Source: Verrucomicrobiia bacterium
Lineage (GTDB): Bacteria > Verrucomicrobiota > Verrucomicrobiia > Verrucomicrobiales > Akkermansiaceae
Direction of reading: 5' to 3'
Assembly: GCA_947460915.1 (NCBI GenBank)
Contig: CANHKJ010000061.1
Location: 1 to 13,244, forward strand
Length of the DNA stretch: 13,244 nucleotides
The notes below the pieces were generated by a model, which did not search any database, was not told the DNA's origin, and saw only the letters and a list, made by a program, of their open reading frames with translations. The position numbers and the translations under genes were made by a program. Of this stretch, positions 1-6,252 are shown in pieces (position 1 is the stretch's first letter; the number at the start of each line of letters is the position of its first letter).

Positions 1-323
1 AGTTGCAGGTGCCGCTCGAGGGCCGAGGCATCGACGACATTGATGACAAGTGCGGGTGCGGGCTCCTCTGGATCTTGACCACAGAGCACGCGTGAGGCGA
101 TGACTTGATCGGGCGAATCACCCTGAAGCGAATAGCAGCCGGGGAGATCGAGTAGCCGGATTTTGCGACCATGAGGGGTGAAAAACTCTCCTGATTTCTT
201 CGCAATGGTAACGCCAGCATAGTTGCCGACTTTTTGGTGCGACCCAGTCAGGGCATTGAAAATGGTCGTTTTCCCCGCATTCGGGTTTCCCGCCAGAGCA
301 ATGGTTTCGAGAGCAGAGTCCAT
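1..323 (-). CDS. feoB: Ferrous iron transporter FeoB, N-terminal GTPase part (cut by window edge)
   Basis: FeoB is the inner-membrane ferrous iron permease; its cytosolic N-terminal G-domain controls transport. Only the first 107 codons lie in the window, and the family is usually 600-770 residues. Visible G-domain motifs are the P-loop GNPNAGKT (residues 12-19, G1), GVT with Thr39 (G2) and DLPG (59-62, G3), followed by the VINVVDAS strand (93-100). The ATG at 323-321 starts 15 bp after the feoA stop, so the two genes form one feoAB operon on the minus strand. Another frame is open across the same region but carries no recognisable protein. The permease domain, and therefore whether the full gene is intact, cannot be judged here. 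Confidence 0.95.
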   Translation of the reverse strand, partial: MDSALETIALAGNPNAGKTTIFNALTGSHQKVGNYAGVTIAKKSGEFFTPHGRKIRLLDLPGCYSLQGDSPDQVIASRVLCGQDPEEPAPALVINVVDASALERHLQ

Positions 324-338
324 GATTTTGCGTGTATG

Positions 339-599
339 TTAGACCGATGCCTCGACGAGAACTTGGTGGGCTAGTTCGCGGGATAGTGCCATTTTTGTGC
401 CACAAACGGTGCAAATCATATTGCGGCCATCGGTGATTTTTTTGACGCGCATGCTTTCACAAAAGCCCATTTGGCGGAGTTTTTCGCAAGCGGGCCCGTT
501 GATGAAACGAATGTGAAATTCACAGCCCACCTTGGCTTGCTCAAGTGAGATCAAGGAGTCTTGTTCCAGTGTGCGGACGATATCGGTGGTGTGAGGCAC
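339..599 (-). CDS. feoA: FeoA-type ferrous iron transport accessory protein, cysteine-rich
   Basis: FeoA is a small SH3-like cytosolic protein that assists FeoB. The frame encodes a recognisable FeoA core (SLISLEQAKVG... GPACEKLRQMGF... then a C-terminal ALSRELAHQVLVE strand/helix). With the GTG at 599-597 as start it is 86 residues, within the usual 75-90. An upstream in-frame ATG at 668-666 would add 23 residues, but that start lies upstream of the Fur-box-like dyad at 615-635 and the added peptide is unlike FeoA, so I prefer the GTG. The start remains uncertain because neither site has a Shine-Dalgarno. The protein has five cysteines (26, 38, 47, 63, 66), including a CTVC pair, which is not usual for proteobacterial FeoA. 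It is followed 15 bp later by feoB. Confidence 0.85.
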   Translation of the reverse strand: MPHTTDIVRTLEQDSLISLEQAKVGCEFHIRFINGPACEKLRQMGFCESMRVKKITDGRNMICTVCGTKMALSRELAHQVLVEASV

Positions 600-614
600 G
601 TGCGCAAAGTAGCT

Positions 615-635
615 TATTGAGACTGAATTGCAATA
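615..635 (-). promoter_or_regulatory. Fur-box-like dyad upstream of feoA
   Basis: Arms TATTG and CAATA flank 11 bp (AGACTGAATTG on the plus strand). The whole resembles Fur-box variants of the form TTGAGAATGATTTGCAA, differing at about two positions by eye. It lies 16 bp ahead of the preferred feoA GTG, where a Fur-type repressor would block transcription of feoAB. The assignment is by resemblance only; DtxR-type or other regulators cannot be excluded. Confidence 0.45.
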
Positions 636-787
636 GCAGAGAAAAAGATTCGTGATTTTTTTCGTCATTGTGTTGAAAAGAGTCTGTCGAGGAAAAATCG
701 GGGCTTGCCGTTTCTCGTTGAGTGGGCTACCTCGGCTGCGGCGCAATGCTCTTAGTTAAGGGAATTGCACTGTCACACACTACTCTT

Positions 788-2329
788 ATGGCCATCAAAC
801 GCGCGTTATTGTCGGTATCGGATAAATCTGGATTGATTGAATTTGCCCAAGGGCTTCATGGTTTCGGCGTCGAGCTGTTATCAACTGGGGGGACTGCTAA
901 GTCGCTACGTGAGGCCGGTCTGCCCGTCATCGATGTGGCTGACTACACGGGCGCGCCTGAGCTTTTTGAAGGCCGGGTCAAGACGCTGCACCCGAAGGTC
1001 CATGGAGGTTTGCTCCAAAAACGCGACGATGCAGAGCATCAGGCTCAAGCTGCTGAGCATGCGATCCCTTGCATTGATCTGGTGGTGGTCAATCTCTATC
1101 CCTTTGAGCAAACCATCGCGCGCGAAGGTGTAACGCTGGAAGAGGCGATCGAAAACATCGACATCGGTGGCCCATCGATGCTCCGCAGTGCTTCGAAAAA
1201 CTACGCGAGTGTCACCGTCGTAACTGACCCGAAAGACTATCCTCGCGTGCTTGAACAGATGAATGAAAACGCCGGCGATACGACCTTGGCCTTGCGTGAG
1301 GAGCTCGCGGTGAAAGTTTTCTTGCGCACATCACAATATGATGCTGCGATTACCAATTATCTCGGCAAATGCAAAAACGGCACGCGTTGCAGTTTGACGA
1401 TCAGCTTACCGCTCGATCAAGAACTGCGTTACGGCGATAATCCTCATCAAAAAGCTACGCTTTATGGTGATTTTAGTTCCTGCTTTACCCAAATTCAGGG
1501 CAAAGAACTCAGCTACACCAACGTGCTCGATATCGAGGCCGCAGCCGATCTGATCCTCGATTTCCGCCGTCCCTCGGTCGGGATTTTGAAACACACCAAC
1601 CCTTGTGGAGTAGGTCAGGATGACGAGGATTTGCGAGTGGCCTGGCAAAAGGCTTTCGAGACCGATCGGCAAGCTCCATTTGGTGGCGTCATTGTAGTCA
1701 ATCGACCACTCACCGAGGCTTTGGCTCGCGTGATTTCAGAAATTTTCACCGATGTGATCATTGCTCCTGACTTCGAAGCTGGTGCCCGCACCGTTTTACA
1801 GAAGAAGAAAAACCTGCGGATCATGAAAATGAACGAGGCGTATCTGAAAGCCAAAACCGATCCGTTGATTCGTTCTTGCCCTGGTGGCATCATGGTTATG
1901 GATCGCGACCATACAGCTCTTGGCCTCGATCACTTGGAGGAAAAAGTCGTCACCAAACGTCCGCCGACGCAAGACGAACTTCGCGCCATGCGTTTCGCTT
2001 GGCGGATCGTCAAGCATGTGAAATCGAACGCCATCGTTTACGCTACCTCCGATCGTACGTTGGGCATTGGCGCTGGGCAAATGAGCCGCATCGATAGCTC
2101 GCGCATCGCCGTTTGGAAGGCAAAAGAGGCCGGCCTCGATCTGAAAGGTTCTGTCATCGCCTCCGATGCGATGTTCCCTTTTGCCGATGGCTTGCAAACG
2201 GCGATTGATGCGGGCGTTACCGCTTGCATTCAGCCCGGTGGCTCGATGCGTGACGAGGAAGTGATTGCCGCTGCGGACGCCGCCGGTATTGCGATGGTTT
2301 TCACGGGGCATCGTCATTTCCGTCATTGA
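788..2329 (+). CDS. purH: Bifunctional AICAR formyltransferase / IMP cyclohydrolase PurH
   Basis: PurH catalyses the last two steps of de novo IMP synthesis in the cytosol: formylation of AICAR by 10-formyl-THF, then cyclisation to IMP. The protein is 513 residues, normal for the family. The N-terminal MGS-like cyclohydrolase domain shows LLSTGGTAKSL (31-40), FEGRVKTLHPKVHGGLL (60-76) and ENIDIGGPSMLRSASKN (122-138). The transformylase domain shows RYGDNPHQK (214-222), the catalytic Lys268-His269 in LKHTNPCGVG, APFGG (296-300), SNAIVYA (413-419) and the C-terminal ASDAMFPFADG... PGGSMRDEE... FTGHRHFRH. I chose the ATG at 788 (MAIKRALLSVSDKSG) over an in-frame upstream ATG at 722 because the family begins at this point. 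The gene is divergent from feoA with about 190 bp between, has no clear Shine-Dalgarno, and no other pur gene adjoins it. Confidence 0.97.
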   Translation: MAIKRALLSVSDKSGLIEFAQGLHGFGVELLSTGGTAKSLREAGLPVIDVADYTGAPELFEGRVKTLHPKVHGGLLQKRDDAEHQAQAAEHAIPCIDLVVVNLYPFEQTIAREGVTLEEAIENIDIGGPSMLRSASKNYASVTVVTDPKDYPRVLEQMNENAGDTTLALREELAVKVFLRTSQYDAAITNYLGKCKNGTRCSLTISLPLDQELRYGDNPHQKATLYGDFSSCFTQIQGKELSYTNVLDIEAAADLILDFRRPSVGILKHTNPCGVGQDDEDLRVAWQKAFETDRQAPFGGVIVVNRPLTEALARVISEIFTDVIIAPDFEAGARTVLQKKKNLRIMKMNEAYLKAKTDPLIRSCPGGIMVMDRDHTALGLDHLEEKVVTKRPPTQDELRAMRFAWRIVKHVKSNAIVYATSDRTLGIGAGQMSRIDSSRIAVWKAKEAGLDLKGSVIASDAMFPFADGLQTAIDAGVTACIQPGGSMRDEEVIAAADAAGIAMVFTGHRHFRH

Positions 2330-2348
2330 TCTGAGCTGTTTCATCATT

Positions 2349-2375
2349 CGTGCTTGACCTTAGCAGTTGAGCACG
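2349..2375 (+). other. Ten-bp hairpin between purH and the Wzz-like gene
   Basis: CGTGCTTGAC (2349-2358) can pair with GTTGAGCACG (2366-2375), eight Watson-Crick and two G-U pairs, around a 7-nt loop. No U-tract follows on the plus strand, so it is not a classical terminator. It sits 13 bp before the next start codon and could stabilise the purH 3' end or modulate read-through. Confidence 0.4.
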
Positions 2376-2388
2376 CTGGGATGAAATC

Positions 2389-3192
2389 ATGAAAAACGTG
2401 GAACGTGATCGATCCGTGATCTCGCGCTATCTGGGGTGGTCTGCCGTAGTTGGTGTCATTCTGGGAGCGATTGCTGGTGCTTTTCTCGTGGCTCTCACGC
2501 CCAAGCTCTATGAGGCGACAGTTGAGCTCAAGCCAAGCTCTGATTTGGCCAGCCATCTGGCACTTCTAGAGTCTGATTATCTGCTCGTACAATATGTGGC
2601 AAAAAATGGATCGGGGGATGCACTACGCGATGATTTTTTTCATCAGTTGGGAAAAATGATCACCGTAGAAGCTCATGAGAAGCAATCATTGATTCGATTG
2701 ACGGTTCGTCATTCTAACGGAAAAACGGCGAGTGAAATTGCTCTCGGATTGGTCGATGCCGCGGCAGAAGTGCAAAGAGATCGAGAGCAATTGAGAGGTG
2801 AGGCTCGTCTAGCAACTGCTCAAGCCATGCACAGCAAGTGGATGGCGCAATTGGAGTCTCTCGCACCTGGCCGCGACCAAGTGCAAATTGATTCTTTGGT
2901 GAAAAAATTGGCACTGGTGAGCGAATTCTCCCAGCAAAAGGCGGAAGCTCCGAGCGCAGAGCTCAGTATTTTTCAGTCGCCCGTTATCTCACCCGTCGTG
3001 CGCACACAGGATCACTTGGCCACCATGGGTATCGGAGCGCTGCGCGGACTGTTGTGGTGCGTGGGGCTCTGCTTGCTGTGCATCGCCGCGTTGCCATCGG
3101 TGGTCTTGCCTGCCAAACGAACTGAGTCGGCGGTGGGCGCTGCAGGACTCAAAGGTTCTTCATGGCTAGATGGCGAAGTCCTTCGAGAGTGA
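2389..3192 (+). CDS. Two-TM membrane protein, Wzz/chain-length-determinant-like
   Basis: The 267-residue protein has a short basic cytosolic N-terminus, a first TM segment at about 16-38, a large extracytoplasmic part (40-210) with a helical charged stretch (110-185), and a second TM at about 212-240 with a short cytosolic tail. The YEATVELKP segment just after TM1, the SPVISPVVRTQDH segment just before TM2, and the overall N-TM / coiled middle / C-TM shape resemble Wzz-type polysaccharide co-polymerases, which set O-antigen or exopolysaccharide chain length. The similarity is architectural and the assignment is tentative. No kinase domain is attached and no glycosyltransferases adjoin. It begins 59 bp after purH and may share its transcript. 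Its last 44 bp overlap the convergent coaX 3' end. A weak GGGA lies 8 bp before the ATG. Confidence 0.55.
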   Translation: MKNVERDRSVISRYLGWSAVVGVILGAIAGAFLVALTPKLYEATVELKPSSDLASHLALLESDYLLVQYVAKNGSGDALRDDFFHQLGKMITVEAHEKQSLIRLTVRHSNGKTASEIALGLVDAAAEVQRDREQLRGEARLATAQAMHSKWMAQLESLAPGRDQVQIDSLVKKLALVSEFSQQKAEAPSAELSIFQSPVISPVVRTQDHLATMGIGALRGLLWCVGLCLLCIAALPSVVLPAKRTESAVGAAGLKGSSWLDGEVLRE

Positions 3193-3883
3193 TCTGTGAA
3201 TCGACGAGCTGAATTTCTTCCACCCCTTGGGCAATCAAGGCTGCATCTCCGCCCGTGGCGATAATTGTGACGTCACCTTGAACTTCTTCGCGAAGCTTGA
3301 GTAAGATTTCTTTGACCAAACCACGGTAGCCATAGACGGCGCCCGCCATCATCGCTTCTTGTGTGGATTTCCCCACAGCATGCGCGGGCTCGGCCAATTC
3401 AATGAGCGGCAGCAATGCGGTTTTGCGATGTAAGTATTCATTCATCGCGCCCAGTCCTGGTGCAATCACTCCACCGCAATAAGCGCGTTTAGCCGATATG
3501 ACATCAAAGGTGACGGCCGTTCCAAAGTCGATCACGATCGCGGGGACTTGGTATTTTTCTAACACCCCGACGGCATTCGCCAAACGGTCTGCGCCGATCT
3601 GACGCGGGTTGGGATAGTCAATGGCCAGATCCATCGCACTATCGCAACTCACCATGTGCAGAGGATGGGTGCGCGAGAAAAACTCTTGCATGATCGCAGA
3701 TTTTGTAGGCACTACCGAACAAATTAGCACTGCATCGAAGTTGATGCCTCTTGTGATTTTTTCTAACGCATCAACACTAACGTCAGCAGTGGGAATCCAT
3801 TGTTTCCAATCGTGTAAACGCTCGGCATCGGCGAGTTGGAATTTGGTGCGGGTGTTCGAGTTGTCGATGAGAAGATAGTTCAT
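3149..3883 (-). CDS. coaX: Type III pantothenate kinase CoaX
   Basis: CoaX phosphorylates pantothenate with ATP (and K+ or NH4+ as activating cation), the first committed step of coenzyme A synthesis. At 244 residues it has the normal length. Type III motifs are in order: the N-terminal phosphate-binding DNSNTRTKF (7-15), GADRLAN (97-103) containing the pantothenate-binding Asp/Arg, DFGTAVTFD (119-127) with the catalytic-type Asp, GGVIAPGL (137-144) and ATGGDA (209-214). The ATG at 3883-3881 is chosen because the ASKHA fold begins MNYLLIDNSNT; a longer frame upstream overlaps the preceding gene. The preceding gene's stop is TGA-T-ATG, a 1-bp gap, so translation is probably coupled. The 3' end overlaps the convergent Wzz-like gene by 44 bp. 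Confidence 0.93.
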   Translation of the reverse strand: MNYLLIDNSNTRTKFQLADAERLHDWKQWIPTADVSVDALEKITRGINFDAVLICSVVPTKSAIMQEFFSRTHPLHMVSCDSAMDLAIDYPNPRQIGADRLANAVGVLEKYQVPAIVIDFGTAVTFDVISAKRAYCGGVIAPGLGAMNEYLHRKTALLPLIELAEPAHAVGKSTQEAMMAGAVYGYRGLVKEILLKLREEVQGDVTIIATGGDAALIAQGVEEIQLVDSQITLEGLRHLAMKNL

Positions 3884-3884
3884 A

Positions 3885-4286
3885 TCAGTGCCAGCGTGGG
3901 GAAGAGTAACGGCGTTGTTGTTGATCGTTGAGTGAAATGGAACCGGCCTCTTTGAGTCGCAATCTCTCGTCATTGACAGAGAGCGCCCATGCGGCATCGA
4001 GCTTTGATTGCTCCACCCAAAATCGCAGCATCATCGATCGCTGATCCTCTGTCACACGCAAGTCAGCATGCTCGATGCGCTCATCGGTTGCGCTGAGTAG
4101 GTAGGTAAAAGGAGGAGAACTGTTAGGGCTTGAGGGGCCTTTGAGTGTTACATCCACCCAGTAAAAAGAAGAATCGCGTCTGACCGAGACATCGGTGATT
4201 TGATACGCAGCATCATCCGCGTTGCGATCGTAGGGCCGATTCCATAACGCCATGAGGGTCACACAGAGTGCGATGAGAAAAAACAT
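3885..4286 (-). CDS. Small membrane-anchored protein of unknown function
   Basis: I do not recognise this family. From the ATG at 4286-4284 it is 133 residues with a hydrophobic anchor at the very N-terminus (MFFLIALCVTLMALW), then a hydrophilic extracytoplasmic domain of alternating polar/hydrophobic strands (YQITDVSVRRDSSFYWVDVTL, FTYLLSATDERIEHADL, MMLRFWVEQ) suggestive of a small beta-sandwich. Upstream GTG (4313-4311) or TTG (4349-4347) starts would add basic residues ahead of the anchor and may be the true start. The frame stays open further upstream, but the amtB terminator at 4354-4388 rules that out. It is directly upstream of coaX with a 1-bp gap, so it is co-transcribed with it. 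A helper role in CoA synthesis is not implied by the sequence. Confidence 0.7.
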   Translation of the reverse strand: MFFLIALCVTLMALWNRPYDRNADDAAYQITDVSVRRDSSFYWVDVTLKGPSSPNSSPPFTYLLSATDERIEHADLRVTEDQRSMMLRFWVEQSKLDAAWALSVNDERLRLKEAGSISLNDQQQRRYSSPRWH

Positions 4287-4353
4287 GCCGATGCCAAACC
4301 ATGAACGGAACACGGGCGGATTGTGCGTGTTACGCGAGAAAAAATGCAATGAT

Positions 4354-4388
4354 AAAAAAAGCGGGCCGCCCAGTGAAGGACGGCCCGC
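4354..4388 (-). terminator. Rho-independent terminator of amtB
   Basis: Read on the minus strand, GCGGGCCG (4388-4381) pairs perfectly with CGGCCCGC (4368-4361) across a 12-nt loop, followed by seven U (4360-4354). It begins 25 bp after the amtB stop codon and separates amtB from the downstream small protein/coaX unit. Confidence 0.92.
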
Positions 4389-4413
4389 GGAACATATGCG
4401 ATACCGAGTAAAA

Positions 4414-5964
4414 TTAATGCTCGTAGCCTTGCTCGCCGTGGTCGGAGATATCAAGACCCTCGCGCTCTTGCTCAGGTGTTGGGCGGAGACCGCACACGGC
4501 TTTGACTATGAAGGTGATCACCACAGTGGCGGAGATGGAGAGAACCAAGGTGATACCAATTGCTGTCAGCTGTCCGGTCATCAGAGCACCTTTGTCGAGA
4601 GCAAATGTGCCGTCTTCCAGAGCCTTAGCGAGACCGTTTTTGCCAGCGTAGTCGGCAAGAAGCAAGTTAGCGTTGGCGTCGCTAGTGGCAAGGAAGCCTG
4701 TGAGAAGAGCACCCAATGTGCCACCAACAGCGTGCACGCCGAAGGTGTCCAATGCGTCGTCGTAGCCCAGTTTGGCTTTGATTACAGCTACAAAGATGTA
4801 AGGAATGATGCCAGCAAGGAGGCCAATGATCATAGCTCCGTTAGCAGTAACAAATCCGCAAGCAGGTGTGATCACAACAAGGCCGCCGACGATACCAGAG
4901 CAGAAGCCAAGAACACTTGGTTTGCCGCGATGAAGACCTTCGATCATGGCCCATACAAAACCAGCGGTAGCTGCGGCGAGTGTCGTTGTCATGAATGCAT
5001 TACCAGCAACACCGTCAGCAGCAAGAGCGGAACCGGCGTTGAAACCATACCAGCCAACCCAGAGCATGCCGGTGCCGACCAAGCAAAGCACCATGCTGTG
5101 CGGGGACATTTTCTCTTTCCCGAATCCAGCGCGTTTGCCGAGCAGGATGCAAAGAATCAAAGCAGACCAACCAGAGGTCATGTGAACTACGGTGCCACCT
5201 GCGAAGTCGATCGCTGTAACTTTAGCGTCACCGTTCCATACACCGTTCATCAACCCGGTGCCGCCCCATACCATGTGAGCCATTGGGAAGTAAACAACTA
5301 GCATCCAGAGGAAGACAAAAAGCATGATTGCTTTGAATTTCATGCGCTCAGCAACGGCACCAATGATGAGTGCTGGTGTGATGATGGCGAACATCAATTG
5401 ATACATGGAGAAAACCGACTGGGAGATCCAACCAGCGTAAGTCGTATTGGGAGCAGCTCCCACGCCTTTCAGGAAGAAAAACTCAGTTCCGCCCAAGTAG
5501 GGAGAATTGAAGTTTGTACCGAAGACCAAGCTGTAACCTACTGCCCACCAGAGAATGGCGACAAGACCAGCAATTCCGCAGCACTGCGCGCAAATCGATA
5601 GCACGTTCTTGCTGCGAACAAGACCTCCGTAGAACAGAGCGAGACCAGGCAGAGTCATGAACAGCACCAGAGCGGCGCAAATCATGATGAAGCCATTGTG
5701 ACCAGGGCCGGCAATGTCTTTCAGCTGGTTGGCAGGCGCTACATTGTTGAAGTAAGCTTCGAGATCGGCGACGCGGTCTTCAACGCTTGGTGCAGCGGCT
5801 TCTTCCGCGGCAGGTTCTTCCGTAGCAGATGCCAAAGCCTCAGTGACTGGCGCAGGTGCAGGTGTTGGTTCCTGAGCATACGTCATGGGGGATAGCGTGC
5901 TCAGAATCGCGGCCCCTAGCAAAAGTGCTTTTGCAGGGATGGCATGGTAGGATCGTATTGTCAT
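4414..5964 (-). CDS. amtB: Ammonium transporter AmtB with N-terminal periplasmic extension
   Basis: AmtB is a trimeric inner-membrane channel that moves ammonium into the cytoplasm. The 516-residue protein has a signal peptide (1-30, ending MTYA), an Ala/Pro/Glu-rich extension with a short heptad-like VEDRVADLEAYF (about 31-80), and then 11 expected TM helices. The family signature MTLPGLALFYGGLVRSKNVL is at 103-122, Asp253 and the first pore histidine His261 are in DFAGGTVVHMTSG, and the second pore histidine His411 is in FGVHAVGG. The C-terminal LRPTPEQEREGLDISDHGE is the conserved cytosolic tail that contacts the PII protein GlnK in E. coli, yet no glnK gene is next to it. The ATG at 5964-5962 is chosen because it has a GAGAA 8 bp upstream and because the upstream ATG at 6045 lies inside the sigma-54 promoter. 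Confidence 0.96.
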   Translation of the reverse strand: MTIRSYHAIPAKALLLGAAILSTLSPMTYAQEPTPAPAPVTEALASATEEPAAEEAAAPSVEDRVADLEAYFNNVAPANQLKDIAGPGHNGFIMICAALVLFMTLPGLALFYGGLVRSKNVLSICAQCCGIAGLVAILWWAVGYSLVFGTNFNSPYLGGTEFFFLKGVGAAPNTTYAGWISQSVFSMYQLMFAIITPALIIGAVAERMKFKAIMLFVFLWMLVVYFPMAHMVWGGTGLMNGVWNGDAKVTAIDFAGGTVVHMTSGWSALILCILLGKRAGFGKEKMSPHSMVLCLVGTGMLWVGWYGFNAGSALAADGVAGNAFMTTTLAAATAGFVWAMIEGLHRGKPSVLGFCSGIVGGLVVITPACGFVTANGAMIIGLLAGIIPYIFVAVIKAKLGYDDALDTFGVHAVGGTLGALLTGFLATSDANANLLLADYAGKNGLAKALEDGTFALDKGALMTGQLTAIGITLVLSISATVVITFIVKAVCGLRPTPEQEREGLDISDHGEQGYEH

Positions 5965-6028
5965 AATTTGTTCTCGGGTTGGATCAGTCCATGAGTTGGT
6001 TTCATGGGCTGATGTTCTCCTGCAAATT

Positions 6029-6044
6029 AGCAGAGTGCGTGCCA
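6029..6044 (-). promoter_or_regulatory. Sigma-54 (RpoN) promoter for amtB
   Basis: On the minus strand the sequence is TGGCACGCACTCTGCT. It matches the -24/-12 consensus TGGCACG-N4-TTGCW at 11 of 12 fixed positions, with exact GG-N10-GC spacing. Transcription would start near 6018, giving a leader of about 55 nt before the amtB ATG at 5964. Sigma-54 promoters need an enhancer-binding protein such as NtrC, consistent with induction of amtB under nitrogen limitation. Confidence 0.82.
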
Positions 6045-6141
6045 TGATTGAAATAAATGTTATATTGATTCAAAAAAACGCTTTGCAAGCATGAAACAAG
6101 CTCTCGATAATCTTTTTGACCTTAAGGATTTTTTTCTTGAT

Positions 6142-6160
6142 GCATGAAAATTTTTCACGC
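6142..6160. promoter_or_regulatory. Palindromic candidate operator in the amtB/porin intergenic region
   Basis: GCATGAAAATTTTTCACGC has a perfect core TGAAAA-T-TTTTCA (6145-6157) and outer GC/GC pairs, with one mismatch. It lies about 130 bp upstream of the predicted amtB transcription start, a typical distance for a sigma-54 enhancer-binding site, and about 95 bp before the porin-1 start codon. It does not match the enterobacterial NtrC consensus (GCAC-N7-GTGC type), so the binding protein is unknown. Confidence 0.35.
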
Positions 6161-6252
6161 AAATTTCTTCCATGGATTGCTCGTTCGCGAGGTTGGATAA
6201 AGCCTACGCGTTCGGGCGAACCGTAACAATAAACTAAACTACGAAACAACAT

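Larger units (their letters stand above)
5965..6252. promoter_or_regulatory. Divergent amtB / porin-1 control region
   Basis: This 288-bp gene-free stretch separates amtB (minus) from the first porin-like gene (plus). It holds the sigma-54 promoter for amtB, an AT-rich middle (6045-6170), the octamer GCATGAAA twice (6089-6096 and 6142-6149), a 19-bp imperfect palindrome (6142-6160), and a leader ahead of 6253 with no Shine-Dalgarno. No sigma-54 motif is visible for the plus-strand gene, and I could not place a convincing -35/-10 pair. Confidence 0.6.

Noticed and set aside
4252..5301. A 349-codon open frame on the plus strand opposite amtB
   Set aside because: It is antisense to a strongly conserved ammonium transporter, its product is low-complexity and family-less, and it runs through the amtB terminator.
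5965..6045. Longer AmtB starting at the ATG at 6045
   Set aside because: The ATG overlaps the sigma-54 promoter and lies upstream of the predicted transcript start; the added peptide is not signal-like.
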